Of a DNA stretch of 64,000 bases, positions 42,063 to 50,270 are shown piece by piece. This DNA comes from Candidatus Dormiibacterota bacterium. Lineage in GTDB: Bacteria; Chloroflexota; Dormibacteria; Dormibacterales; Dormibacteraceae. The stretch covers positions 1-64,000 of the forward strand of contig JAMXLM010000018.1 of assembly GCA_024280995.1 (NCBI GenBank). Direction: 5' to 3'. The notes under the pieces are model-generated. The model had not been told where the DNA came from and did no database searches. It was given only the letters and a program-made list of their open reading frames with translations. Each line of letters starts with the position of its first letter. Position 1 is the first letter of the stretch. The translations under genes were made by a program, and so were the position numbers.

Positions 42063-43401
42063 CGTCGTCTGCCTCGGAGCCGGTGTTGCGGGCGAGGCGA
42101 TAGGCCATCAGCTGAAGGGCAGCGGGATCTCGTTCGTCGTGATCGAGCGCGAGCTCGTCGGCGGCGAGTGCCCGTACTGGGGATGCGTACCGTCGAAGAC
42201 GTTCCTGCGCTCGGCGGAGACTCTGGCCGAGGCGGGTCGGGCGCGAACGCTCGCCGCTTCGCGCGTGGACTGGGAGGTCGACTTCCCGAAGGTTTCGAAG
42301 CGCGTGCTGTGGATGGCCCGCGACCTCGACGACTCGCGGCCGTCGGCGGCGCTGGAGGAAGCCGGCGCCACGCTCGTGCGCGGTGCTGGAACGCTCGTCG
42401 ACCTGCGCACCGTCGAGGTCGGCGGAGAGCAGTACGTGGCGAAGAAAGCCGTGGTCATCGCCAACGGTGGAACGGCGGCGATACCCCCGATCGAGGGCCT
42501 CGACAAAGTCGACTTCTGGACGAACCGGCAGGCGGCCGTCCCCCGCGAGCTGCCTGAGCGACTGGTCATCCTCGGCGGCGGGGCGATCGGCGTCGAGCTG
42601 GCGCAGGGATACGCCAGGCTTGGCTCGCGGGTCACCGTCCTCGAGGCCGGCCCGCGGTTGCTTGCCGCGGAGGAGCCCGAGGCCGGCGAGGCGATGACCG
42701 CCCACCTCAAATCCGAAGGCATCGAGATCATCGTCAACGATCCGTGCATCGCGGTCGAGAGGCAGGCCGATGCATTCGTGCTGCACATGAAGTCGGGCGC
42801 GATCGCGTCGGGCGACCGGCTGCTGGTCGCGACGGGCCGGCGACCGAACTTCGAAGCTTGGAAACCCGCGGGCCTGGCGCAGACCGAGAGGGGCTGGCTC
42901 AAGGTCGATCCGGAGACCTTGATGGCGCGCGACGGCATCTACGGCGCGGGCGATGTAACCGGAATCGCCGGCTTCACGCACGTCGCCTACTACCACGGCA
43001 CGATCATCGCCCGGCGATTGAAGGGCGAGGATGCGCGAGCCGACCACCTCGCCGTGCCCCGCGTCACCTACACCGATCCGGAGGTGGCCTCGGTCGGGCT
43101 CTCCGAGCACGTCGCTCGTGAACGCGGCATCGACGTCAAGGTCGTGCAGACCGACCCTGGAGAAGCGGCGCGCGGGTACATCGCCGATTTTCACGGCGGC
43201 GTGCTGAAGCTGATCGCGGACCGCTCGAGGGGCGTTCTGGTCGGCGCGACGCTGGTGACCCCCCGAGCCGGTGAGATCCTCGGCGAGCTCGTACTGGCCC
43301 TCAAGGTCGGCACCCCGCTCAAGACGATGGCCGACGTGATCCACCCCTACCCCGCCTTCAACCGCGTTCTGGGAGGCGCCCTCAGCGAACTTGCGTTTTA
43401 G
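42046..43401 (+). CDS. FAD-dependent pyridine nucleotide-disulfide oxidoreductase (MerA/Lpd-like)
   Basis: The 451-residue protein has the FAD-binding FDVVCLGAGVAGEAIGHQL start, redox-active disulfide GGECPYWGCVPSKT near residue 38, NAD-binding VILGGGAIGVELAQGYARLG near 172, GIYGAGDVTGI near 300 and a C-terminal dimerisation domain with the catalytic His-x4-Pro/Glu-like DVIHPYPAFNRVLG near 432. It belongs to the dihydrolipoamide dehydrogenase/mercuric reductase group; no N-terminal heavy-metal domain is present. The exact substrate is open. TTG at 42046 has AAGGAG 9 bases upstream and lies inside the ATPase gene by 17 bases. Confidence 0.88.
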   Translation: MPQEFDVVCLGAGVAGEAIGHQLKGSGISFVVIERELVGGECPYWGCVPSKTFLRSAETLAEAGRARTLAASRVDWEVDFPKVSKRVLWMARDLDDSRPSAALEEAGATLVRGAGTLVDLRTVEVGGEQYVAKKAVVIANGGTAAIPPIEGLDKVDFWTNRQAAVPRELPERLVILGGGAIGVELAQGYARLGSRVTVLEAGPRLLAAEEPEAGEAMTAHLKSEGIEIIVNDPCIAVERQADAFVLHMKSGAIASGDRLLVATGRRPNFEAWKPAGLAQTERGWLKVDPETLMARDGIYGAGDVTGIAGFTHVAYYHGTIIARRLKGEDARADHLAVPRVTYTDPEVASVGLSEHVARERGIDVKVVQTDPGEAARGYIADFHGGVLKLIADRSRGVLVGATLVTPRAGEILGELVLALKVGTPLKTMADVIHPYPAFNRVLGGALSELAF

Positions 43402-43472
43402 GTGACGCAGGCCCCTTCGGCGTTTATTCAGTGCTCCGGATCTACGTTTGTAAAGGGGGCCTCAGTAACGAA

Positions 43473-43793
43473 ATGGTCATCTCTGTCAACGGTTCGCCAG
43501 TGACCCTGGACCTGGACCAGATCTTGCTCTGGGCGTTGGTCGGCCTGGTGGCCGGATTTCTCGCGAGCCACCTTGCGCTCGGCCATGGACTCGGGCTCTT
43601 CTGGGACATCATCGTCGGTATCGTCGGAGCCCTTTTCGGCGGCATCGTGCTCGCCGGCTTCCTCCACTTCGCGATCACGATCGCGGGGCACCCGATCATC
43701 AGCGCGATGATCATGGCCTTCATCGGAGCGGCCATCCTCTTGATCATCGTCAGGCTGTTTTCCGGTCGGGGTATCAGGCGTAGGGCCTTTTAG
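43473..43793 (+). CDS. GlsB/YeaQ/YmgE-like small membrane protein
   Basis: The 106-residue protein has three hydrophobic segments: LWALVGLVAGFLASHLALG, WDIIVGIVGALFGGIVLAGF and IISAMIMAFIGAAILLIIVR. The glycine pattern of the second segment (DIIVGIVGALFGG) is that of the transglycosylase-associated/GlsB/YeaQ family, often stress-induced. ATG at 43473 is selected; an open frame to 43431 (GTG) adds a hydrophilic extension. A strong hairpin terminator follows the stop. Confidence 0.78.
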   Translation: MVISVNGSPVTLDLDQILLWALVGLVAGFLASHLALGHGLGLFWDIIVGIVGALFGGIVLAGFLHFAITIAGHPIISAMIMAFIGAAILLIIVRLFSGRGIRRRAF

Positions 43794-43849
43794 TCAGCAA
43801 GCGCTTGGGAGCCGTTCGCTCCCAGGCGTTTTCTATCGCAAGGGGAACC
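43774..43849 (-). pseudogene. 3' remnant of a second MmcQ/YjbR-like gene
   Basis: Minus-strand codons read IENAWERTAPKRL-LTKRPYA-stop (TGA at 43774-43776). The intact gene at 44007-44393 ends with IENAWERTAPKRLVKDERS. The first six residues use nearly identical codons, but TAPKRL uses mostly different synonymous codons (ACG GCT CCC AAG CGC TTG against ACC GCG CCG AAA AGA CTT), so the remnant was once under protein-level selection. Nothing recognisable of the gene remains upstream. It overlaps the end of the convergent GlsB-like gene. Confidence 0.55.
43802..43832 (+). terminator. rho-independent terminator after the GlsB-like gene
   Basis: An 11-bp stem (CGCTTGGGAGC, 43802-43812, with GCTCCCAGGCG, 43818-43828, one G-U pair) has a 5-base loop and is followed directly by TTTTC. 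It begins 8 bases after the stop at 43793. The same bases are the coding remnant of the MmcQ-like paralogue on the other strand. Confidence 0.75.
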
Positions 43850-44006
43850 TTCCTGTGACCCTTACGCCGCGACGCTCAACGGCGCAAATGCGGTCCCAAG
43901 AATCCTGGTTCGCTGTACGCGCCGGATTCGCGTCGCTAAACCCTTCCGGCGCGGAAGATCTAACGAATTCCTTCTCGGCGCAACGTACGAGTTGCCAGGT
44001 ACGCCA

Positions 44007-44393
44007 CTAGTTGGGGCCGGAGTGAATCCGGCCGCCGGCGCTGCGCTCGTCTTTGACAAGTCTTTTCGGCGCGGTTCGCTCCCAGGCGTTCTCTATCAAC
44101 CTCACTCCTAGGTCGCGGCGCAACCGGTAGAGCTTCACGTTGACCCAACCAAACCGCCCGGTGTAGGCAGCGACCGCGAACGTCTTCGGGTCCATCTCAA
44201 CAAGGCCTGCCTGGTCGTCGAGCGAAGCCTTCAGCGACACGGTCGTGCCCTCAGGGGCGCCCATCGCGAAGATGCGCCCGCGGACGCGGAAGGTCCGCTC
44301 GCCCCACGTCTCGATCTCCTCCGCCTCGGGCATCGACAGGCACAGGGTCCGAAACTCGGCGTACCGCACGGCGCTAGCATCGGGCTGAGACAT
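44007..44393 (-). CDS. MmcQ/YjbR-family protein
   Basis: The 128-residue protein has MPEAEEIETWGERTFRVRGR near residue 19 and RFGWVNVKLYRLRRD near 88, followed by IENAWERTAPKRLVK, the typical end of the MmcQ/YjbR (CyaY-like fold) family, which may bind DNA. Function in vivo is unknown. The ATG at 44391-44393 overlaps the ATG of divergent cobT (CATG palindrome), so one start may be wrong; GTG at 44369 gives a start closer to the usual family N-terminus. A 24-base stretch near its 3' end is repeated with one mismatch at 43814-43837. Confidence 0.82.
   Translation of the reverse strand: MSQPDASAVRYAEFRTLCLSMPEAEEIETWGERTFRVRGRIFAMGAPEGTTVSLKASLDDQAGLVEMDPKTFAVAAYTGRFGWVNVKLYRLRRDLGVRLIENAWERTAPKRLVKDERSAGGRIHSGPN
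44074..44097. repeat. 24-base repeat shared with 43814-43837
   Basis: The two 24-base segments differ at one position (TTTT against TTCT near the right side). This copy codes the ENAWERT part of the MmcQ-like protein on the minus strand; the other copy is the remnant that doubles as a terminator. Confidence 0.75.
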
Positions 44394-45453
44394 GCCCAGC
44401 GCAATCCCGCCCGTCGACGTGCAGGCCATGGAGAGCGCACGCGCGCGCCAGGCGGTGCTGACCAAACCGGCCGGGAGCCTCGGCCGGCTCGAGGACCTCT
44501 CGATCCGGCTTGCCGGCATGACCGGACGTCTCGATCCGCCCCTTGGCGACGCCGTCGTCTTCACCCTGGCGGCGGACCATGGCGTGGCCGCCGAAGGGGT
44601 GAGCGCCTATCCGGCCGAGGTCACCCCCCAGATGGTGCTCAACTTCCTTCGCGGCGGCGCGGCGATCAACGTCCTGGCGCGCGAGGTCGGCGCGCGGGTG
44701 GTGGTCGCGGACATGGGCGTGGACGCCGACCTGCCGGCCGATCCCGGCTTGCGCGCGGTCAAGATCCGCCGCGGCACCGGCAACATCGCGCTCGGGCCGG
44801 CGATGACCGTCGACGAGGCCTCCAGGGCGATCGCGGCCGGGCGCGAGCTCGTCCGGACCGAGCTCGAGGCAGGACTCGACGTGGTCCTCACCGGCGACAT
44901 GGGCATCGCCAACACCACGGCCTCGGCCGCGATCGTTTGCGCGTTCACCGGACTCTCACCCGCCGTCGTGGTCGGCCGCGGCACCGGGGTCGATGATGAG
45001 GGTTTGATGCGGAAGCGCGACGCGGTGGGTCGAGCCCTGGCCGTCAATGCTGCGGCGATCGGGGCGGGCGCGCTCGAGACGCTTGCAGCGGTCGGCGGAC
45101 TCGAGATCGCGGGACTGGTGGGCGTCATCCTCGAGGCCGCTTCGCACCGCAAGCCGGTCATCGTCGACGGCTTCATCTCCGGGGCGGCGGCCCTGACCGC
45201 CACCGCGATGGAGCCGGCGGTGACGGGATACCTCATCGCTTCACACCGCTCGCAGGAGCTGGGCCACGGCGCCGTCCTCGAGCGTCTCGGCCTGGCTCCA
45301 CTACTCGACCTCGACCTGCGGCTCGGCGAAGGCACCGGCGCGGCGCTGGCGCTTCCGCTGGTAAGGGCCTCGGTCCGGCTGCTCAACGACATGGCGACCT
45401 TCGGCGAGGCCGGCGTTTCCGAGCGCGCGATAATGGTTCCCACAACCGAATAG
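44392..45453 (+). CDS. cobT: nicotinate-nucleotide--dimethylbenzimidazole phosphoribosyltransferase
   Basis: CobT makes alpha-ribazole phosphate for the lower ligand of cobalamin. The 353-residue protein (family about 350) shows QAVLTKPAGSLGRLEDLSIR near 22, VVFTLAADHGVAAEGVSAYP near 47, GDMGIANTTASAAI near 168, GRGTGVDDEGLMRKRDAV near 195 and GFISGAAALTA near 260, including the catalytic Glu region EGTGAALALPL near 318. The ATG coincides with the divergent MmcQ start; the start should be near here because the first helix begins at residue 3. A cobalamin riboswitch begins at its 3' end, so cobT itself is upstream of that control. Confidence 0.93.
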   Translation: MPSAIPPVDVQAMESARARQAVLTKPAGSLGRLEDLSIRLAGMTGRLDPPLGDAVVFTLAADHGVAAEGVSAYPAEVTPQMVLNFLRGGAAINVLAREVGARVVVADMGVDADLPADPGLRAVKIRRGTGNIALGPAMTVDEASRAIAAGRELVRTELEAGLDVVLTGDMGIANTTASAAIVCAFTGLSPAVVVGRGTGVDDEGLMRKRDAVGRALAVNAAAIGAGALETLAAVGGLEIAGLVGVILEAASHRKPVIVDGFISGAAALTATAMEPAVTGYLIASHRSQELGHGAVLERLGLAPLLDLDLRLGEGTGAALALPLVRASVRLLNDMATFGEAGVSERAIMVPTTE

Positions 45454-45597
45454 CTCACTCGACGCAGGGAAGACGGTGCAAACCCGTCGCTGTCGCGCAA
45501 CTGTGAGTGGGGAGCGTCGGGCCAGCGGCCACTGAGGCGAGAGCCTCGGGAAGGCGGCCCGGAGCCGGGATCCACAAGCCAGGAGACCTCGCCGTGG
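45439..45597 (+). ncRNA. cobalamin (B12) riboswitch
   Basis: Conserved elements appear in order: GGGAAGACGGTGCAAACCC near 45467, CGCAACTGTGA near 45496, GCCACTGAG near 45530, TCGGGAAGG near 45546, and the B12 box GCCAGGAGACC at 45578-45588. CCCAC near the end of cobT can pair with GTGGG at 45593-45597 as P1, so the aptamer overlaps the last cobT codons. Downstream, CCTCGCC (45587-45593) can pair with GGCGAGG (45644-45650), a possible switching helix before the btuF ribosome site. It should repress the btuF-cobS operon when adenosylcobalamin is abundant. Confidence 0.92.
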
Positions 45598-45694
45598 GCA
45601 CGGACTCTTCCCACCCGCGCGGATCGGTGGGGATGCCTTCAGCGGCGAGGCTTCCCCTGCGTCGGTGGGTTGGTCGCCGCCGGAGGAACGCCGG

Positions 45695-46639
45695 ATGCGC
45701 AAGCATCATCCGCGGGCCAGCGCGAAACTGGCCTGTCTCGCAGCGCTGCTCGTCGCCCTGTCGTGTGGTGGCTCTTCGCCCACGGCGTCGTCATCCCCCG
45801 CGGCCCACTTTCCTGTCACGGTGACCGCGCCTGACGGGACGAGCGTCACGGTTGAGCACCAACCGCACCGCATCGTCTCCCTGTCCGCAACCGGCACCGA
45901 GATGCTGTTCGCCATCGGCGCGGGCGCGCAGGTGGTGGCGGTCGACGACACCTCGAACTACCCCGCGAACGCGCCCATCACCAAGCTCTCCGCCTTTCAG
46001 CCCAACCTAGAGGCGATTGCCGGCTACACGCCCGACCTCGTCGTGGCGTCGGACGACATCGGCGGCCTGGTCCACGGCATGCAGGCGATCAACGTGCCGA
46101 TCCTGATCGAGCCGGCCGCCAAGACGGTGGACGACTCCTACTCGCAGATCAAGCAGCTCGGAACCGTGACCGGACACCAGACCGAGGCGGACGCGCTGGT
46201 GGCGAAGATGCGCTCGCAGATCAAAGCGTTCGTCGCGCTGGTGGGCCACCCGTCGCGCCAGCTCAAGGTCTATCACGAGCTGGACAACACCTACTACTCG
46301 GCGACGTCGGCGACCTTCATCGGCCAGATGTACGCGCTGCTCGGAGTGAGCAACATCGCGGACAGCGCAACCGGTGGGGCGCCCGACTACCCACAGCTTT
46401 CGGCGGAGTTCATCGTCAGCTCCAATCCCGACCTCATCGTCCTTGCCGATACGAAATGCTGCAACCAGAACCTGACCACCGTCGCCTCGCGACCGGGGTG
46501 GGGCGTGATCAGCGCGGTGAAGTCCGGGCAGGTGGTGAACGTCGACGACGACATCGCGTCGCGCTGGGGTCCGCGCCTCATCGATTTTCTCCAGGCGATC
46601 GCGCCGCACGTTCAGCAGCTCGAGAAGCAGGCGGCCTGA
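45695..46639 (+). CDS. btuF: vitamin B12 ABC transporter substrate-binding lipoprotein
   Basis: The 314-residue protein has a signal peptide with lipobox-like ALSC (Cys24) and then the BtuF/FecB-type binding fold: HRIVSLSATGTEMLFAIGAG near 60, DLVVASDDIGGL near 115 and SRQLKVYHELDNTYYSATSA near 183. Its position after a B12 riboswitch and before a permease, ATPase and cobalamin enzymes makes cobalamin or a corrinoid the likely ligand. ATG at 45695 has GGAGGAA 6 bases upstream. Confidence 0.9.
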   Translation: MRKHHPRASAKLACLAALLVALSCGGSSPTASSSPAAHFPVTVTAPDGTSVTVEHQPHRIVSLSATGTEMLFAIGAGAQVVAVDDTSNYPANAPITKLSAFQPNLEAIAGYTPDLVVASDDIGGLVHGMQAINVPILIEPAAKTVDDSYSQIKQLGTVTGHQTEADALVAKMRSQIKAFVALVGHPSRQLKVYHELDNTYYSATSATFIGQMYALLGVSNIADSATGGAPDYPQLSAEFIVSSNPDLIVLADTKCCNQNLTTVASRPGWGVISAVKSGQVVNVDDDIASRWGPRLIDFLQAIAPHVQQLEKQAA

Positions 46640-46641
46640 GC

Positions 46642-47694
46642 ATGCTCGGGGTCAGGGCGCGCGCGGCTCCGCTCGCGTTGGCCGGCCTGCCCAGGCTGCC
46701 CTGGTTATGGGCCGCCGGCGGGGTGGTGGCGCTGCTGGCGAGCGCGGCGGTCGGCGTGCTGGTCGGACCCGTCCACATCTCGCCCGGGACCGTGCTCCAG
46801 GCGCTGATCGGCGGCTCGGTCGATCCGGGACAGGCCAACATCCTCTGGTCCCTGCGGTTCCCCCGCGTGGTGCTGGGTGCGATCGTGGGCGGCACGCTCG
46901 CCATCGCCGGAGCGGCCTACCAGGGCGTGTTTCGCAACCCGCTGGCCGACCCGTACCTGCTCGGCGCGGCTGCGGGGGCGAACCTCGGCGCCACCTTCGC
47001 GGTGACCTTTGCTCCAGGCGCGTCACTCATCGGCGTCAACGTGGTGCCGATGGCCGCGTTCGTCGGCGCCGGGGCGGCCGTTGCGGGGGCTTACGCGCTT
47101 GGCCGCACTGTCAGCGGCCTGCGCTCGACAACCGGGCTCATCCTAGCCGGCGTCGCGATCGCGGCTTTCTTCAACTCGATCGAGACGTACATCCAGCAGA
47201 CGCACCCCGCATCGATCCGTGAGTCCTATTCCTGGATCCTCGGCCGGCTGGTGACGGCGGGCTGGGACGGCGTCGTCCTCGTTCTGCCGTACGTCGTCCT
47301 CAGCGCCGCCGTGATCTTCCTGCACCGGCGGCTGCTCGACGCGCTGATGGTCGGTGAGGACGAGGTCACGAGCCTGGGCATCTCGGTGCGTCGCGTGCGC
47401 CTCATCGTCGTGATCGCGGCGACCCTCGGCACGGCGGCGGTGGTCGCGATCGGCGGCACGATCGCGTTCGTCGGGATCATCATCCCGCACACGATCCGCT
47501 TGCTCGTGAACCGCAGCTATCGCGTGGTGATCCCGCTTTCCCTGCTGTTCGGCGCGTCGTTTCTCATCCTGGCGGACACCGCTGCGCGGACGGTTGTCGC
47601 GCCGGCCGAGCTGCCGATCGGAGTCATCACGGCGTTCGTCGGAGCGCCGTTCTTCATCGCCGTGCTGCGTTCTACGCGGGCAGCCGCGCTGTGA
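46642..47694 (+). CDS. btuC: vitamin B12 ABC transporter permease
   Basis: The 350-residue FecCD/BtuC-type permease has about ten segments. Family signatures are WSLRFPRVVLGAIVGGTLAI near 70, AGAAYQGVFRNPLADPYLLG near 90, GLILAGVAIAAFFNS near 165, DEVTSLGISVRRVRLIVVIA near 240 and GTIAFVGIIIPHTIRLLVNR near 270. It starts 2 bases after btuF and overlaps the ATPase gene by 4 bases. It imports corrinoids together with BtuF and BtuD. Confidence 0.92.
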   Translation: MLGVRARAAPLALAGLPRLPWLWAAGGVVALLASAAVGVLVGPVHISPGTVLQALIGGSVDPGQANILWSLRFPRVVLGAIVGGTLAIAGAAYQGVFRNPLADPYLLGAAAGANLGATFAVTFAPGASLIGVNVVPMAAFVGAGAAVAGAYALGRTVSGLRSTTGLILAGVAIAAFFNSIETYIQQTHPASIRESYSWILGRLVTAGWDGVVLVLPYVVLSAAVIFLHRRLLDALMVGEDEVTSLGISVRRVRLIVVIAATLGTAAVVAIGGTIAFVGIIIPHTIRLLVNRSYRVVIPLSLLFGASFLILADTAARTVVAPAELPIGVITAFVGAPFFIAVLRSTRAAAL

Positions 47695-48464
47695 GCCACG
47701 TCGTTCTCAGCGGTGTGTGCGTCGCGTACGACGGTGTGACCGTCGTCTCCGGTCTCGACCTGGACGTCGCCTCCGGCGAGTGGCTTTCGCTGATCGGCCC
47801 CAACGGCGCGGGCAAGACGAGCCTGCTGCGTGCGATCGCCCGCCTGGTGCCGTTCGACGGCGAGGTTCGCATCGGCGAAGATCCCTCGAGCGCCCTGGGG
47901 GCACGCGAGCTGGCGCGTCGCGTCGCCGTGCTGCACCAGGAGCCGCAGATCCCGCCGGGCATGACGGTCTCGCAATACGTGCTCCTGGGTCGCAGCCCCC
48001 ACCTCGGCTACTTCGGGCGCGAGACCGGACGCGACCGGCGCGTCGTGTCCGAGGTGTTGCGAAGGCTTTCACTCGAAGGGCTGGCGTCCCGTCCGGTCGA
48101 GCATCTGAGCGGCGGCGAGCGGCAGCGCGCGGCAATCGCGCGAGCGCTGGCACAGCAGGCACCGGTGCTGCTGATCGACGAGCCGACGACTTCGCTGGAC
48201 GTCGGCCGCCAGCAGGAGGTGCTCGAGCTCATCGACGCGATCCGGCTCGAACAGGGCCTGACCGTCATCGCCGCGATGCACGAGCTGACGCTGGCCGGCC
48301 AGTACTCGAGCAGGCTGGCGCTGCTGGTCGCGGGCAGGCTCGTTGCGGTCGGGCCGCCCAAGGAGATCCTGCGCGAACCGGTGATCTCGCAGCACTATGG
48401 CGCGCAGGTCAAGGTGATCGACCTCAACGGATCCGGCACGGCCGTGGTCCCGGTGCGCGCATGA
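47691..48464 (+). CDS. btuD: vitamin B12 ABC transporter ATP-binding protein
   Basis: The 257-residue ATPase of the FepC/BtuD class has Walker A GPNGAGKTSLLRAIA near 36, LLGRSPHLGYFGRE near 100, signature [16 protein letters not shown] near 138, Walker B VLLIDEPTTSLDVGRQ near 158 and AAMHELTLAGQYSSR near 193 with the switch histidine. GTG overlaps btuC as GTGA and the stop overlaps cobO as ATGA, so the transporter and salvage enzymes are translationally linked. Confidence 0.92.
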   Translation: MSHVVLSGVCVAYDGVTVVSGLDLDVASGEWLSLIGPNGAGKTSLLRAIARLVPFDGEVRIGEDPSSALGARELARRVAVLHQEPQIPPGMTVSQYVLLGRSPHLGYFGRETGRDRRVVSEVLRRLSLEGLASRPVEHLSGGERQRAAIARALAQQAPVLLIDEPTTSLDVGRQQEVLELIDAIRLEQGLTVIAAMHELTLAGQYSSRLALLVAGRLVAVGPPKEILREPVISQHYGAQVKVIDLNGSGTAVVPVRA

Positions 48465-49027
48465 AAGGCGACGAGGTTCCGGTGACGGCGCCGCCGCGCG
48501 CGACCAGGAAGGTGCCTTCCGTCGTCATCGTCAACACCGGCGACGGCAAGGGCAAGTCGACGGCCGCGTTCGGCACCGCGCTGCGTGCGGTCGCCCGCGG
48601 CTGGAAGGTGTGCGTCGTGCAGTTCATCAAGTCCGACCGGTGGAAGGTCGGCGAGCGCGATGTGGCGACGCGGCTCGGCATCGAATGGTGGACGGTGGGT
48701 GACGGATTCACGTGGGACTCGGACAACATGGAGCGGACGGAAGCGATCGCGCGCGAGGCGTGGCGCGTCGCAAAGGACAAGATCGCGTCCGGCGACTATG
48801 GGCTTGTCGTCCTGGACGAGGTGACCTACCCGATGACGTGGGGCTGGATCCCCGTCGACCAGGTCGTCGAGGCAATCCGTTTGCGACCTCCGACCGTGAA
48901 CGTCATCGCCACCGGCCGCGATGCGCCGCCCGAGCTTGTCGAGCTGGCCGACACCGTCAGCGAGGTGCGCAGCGTCAAGCACGCGTTCGACAACGGCGTG
49001 CGAGCGATCCGCGGCATCGACTTCTGA
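48461..49027 (+). CDS. cobO: corrinoid adenosyltransferase (CobA/CobO/BtuR type)
   Basis: The enzyme transfers adenosyl from ATP to cob(I)alamin or cob(I)yrinate. The 188-residue protein has the P-loop NTGDGKGKSTAAFGTALRA near 26, VVQFIKSDRWKVGER near 52, TWDSDNMERTEAIAREAW near 82, LVVLDEVTYPMTWGW near 113 and VIATGRDAPPELVELADTVS near 150. The N-terminal 18 residues are a proline-rich extension. It lies between btuD (ATGA overlap) and cobU (TGATG overlap). Confidence 0.94.
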   Translation: MKGDEVPVTAPPRATRKVPSVVIVNTGDGKGKSTAAFGTALRAVARGWKVCVVQFIKSDRWKVGERDVATRLGIEWWTVGDGFTWDSDNMERTEAIAREAWRVAKDKIASGDYGLVVLDEVTYPMTWGWIPVDQVVEAIRLRPPTVNVIATGRDAPPELVELADTVSEVRSVKHAFDNGVRAIRGIDF

Positions 49028-49533
49028 TGGGTTTCGTGCTCCTGCTGGGCGGCGCGCGGAGCGGAAAGTCGGACCTGGCGCGACGGATGGCGGTCGACTC
49101 GGGCGGTCACGTGACCTTCATCGCCACGGCCACGCCGGGCGACGAGGAGATGGCCGATCGGATCGCCCGCCATCGGGCCGAGCGTCCGGAGGGATGGTCG
49201 ACTGTGGAAGAGCCGATCGAGCTGCTGCGCGCGGTGTGCTCCGCGCCGGCCGAAGATTTCCTCGTCGTGGACTGCCTCACGTTGTGGGTGTCCAACCTCC
49301 TGGGCGCGGGCAGGGGCGGTGGTGACGTCCGCCCGCTCGGCGAGGCGGTCGCCCGCGAGCTGAAGGGGCGGCGCGGCGTCGTCGTGAGCAACGAGGTCGG
49401 GCTCGGCATCGTGCCGGCGAACGCCCTCGCGCGCGAGTTTCGGGACACGCTTGGGGCCATGAACAGCGTGTTCGCCGCGCGCGCGGAGCGGGCGGTCCTG
49501 CTCGTCGCCGGCCGGACCCTCGAGCTGACCTGA
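49027..49533 (+). CDS. cobU: adenosylcobinamide kinase / guanylyltransferase
   Basis: CobU phosphorylates adenosylcobinamide and adds GMP. The 168-residue protein has Walker A GGARSGKSDLA near 8, TFIATATPGDEEMADRIARH near 30 (with the GMP-accepting histidine of the family in HRAERPEGWSTVEEP), DFLVVDCLTLWVSNLLG near 77 and VVVSNEVGLGIVPANALARE near 118. Length matches CobP/CobU. Coupled both sides by 1-base TGATG overlaps. Confidence 0.94.
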   Translation: MGFVLLLGGARSGKSDLARRMAVDSGGHVTFIATATPGDEEMADRIARHRAERPEGWSTVEEPIELLRAVCSAPAEDFLVVDCLTLWVSNLLGAGRGGGDVRPLGEAVARELKGRRGVVVSNEVGLGIVPANALAREFRDTLGAMNSVFAARAERAVLLVAGRTLELT

Positions 49534-50270
49534 TGGTCCGCTCGCTCCGAGCGGCGGTGTCGTTCCTGACCGTGATCCCGGGCGGCAACGCCGACGGTAG
49601 CGCGGGTGAACGGCTGGGTCGCGCCTACTTCCCGGCGATCGGCGCCGCCGTCGGCCTGGTGGCGGGCCTGGTGTTCGTCGTCGTCGCGGCCATCGCGACA
49701 CCGTTGCTTGCGGCGGCGGCCGCGGTTGCCACGCTGACCTTGCTCACCGGCGCCCTCCACCTCGACGGGCTGGCCGACTCGGCCGACGGTCTGCTGGGGC
49801 GCGGCGACGCCGAGCGACGGCTCGCCATCATGCGCGATCCGCGCCTCGGGACCTACGGCGTCGTGGCGGTGGTGATCGTCCTCGCGCTCGAGTTCGCGGC
49901 GATCGCGTCGATGTCGCCCACGCGGGCCCTTGCCGGCCTGATCGTGGCCGGCGCGCTATCGCGGCTGGCCACGCTGGCCGTTCTCGCCGCGGTGCCATAC
50001 GTGCGCGAGACCGGCCTCGGCAACATCGCGTTCGACCGCCGGCGTCGGGGGGCCGACCTGCTGGCCGGCGTGGCCATCACGGCGGTGGTGTGCGCGATCG
50101 ACTGGCGGCGCGCCGCCGTCGCGGTGTTGCTGGTGACCATCTCCACGCTCGCGGTGGTCGCACTCGCCCGCAGACGCCTGGGCGGCGCCACCGGGGACGT
50201 CTGCGGTGCGACCGCCGAGATCGGTCAGGTCGCCGCGCTTCTCGTGTTCGCCGCCACCACGCTGAGGTAG
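49533..50270 (+). CDS. cobS: adenosylcobinamide-GDP ribazoletransferase (cobalamin synthase)
   Basis: CobS joins adenosylcobinamide-GDP and alpha-ribazole (phosphate) at the membrane. The 245-residue protein has AVSFLTVIPGG near 8, the diagnostic GALHLDGLADSADGLLGRGD near 73 (acidic metal ligands), RRLAIMRDPRLGTYGVVAVV near 95 and several membrane segments, ending RRRLGGATGDVCGATAEIGQ. It is the last gene of the riboswitch-controlled operon. The 3' end overlaps convergent comB by 46 bases. Confidence 0.93.
   Translation: MVRSLRAAVSFLTVIPGGNADGSAGERLGRAYFPAIGAAVGLVAGLVFVVVAAIATPLLAAAAAVATLTLLTGALHLDGLADSADGLLGRGDAERRLAIMRDPRLGTYGVVAVVIVLALEFAAIASMSPTRALAGLIVAGALSRLATLAVLAAVPYVRETGLGNIAFDRRRRGADLLAGVAITAVVCAIDWRRAAVAVLLVTISTLAVVALARRRLGGATGDVCGATAEIGQVAALLVFAATTLR

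Noticed and set aside
43862..44059. A 65-codon minus-strand frame in the gap downstream of the MmcQ-like gene
   Set aside because: No ribosome site, no recognisable domain, and it overlaps the end of the MmcQ-like gene; treated as non-coding.
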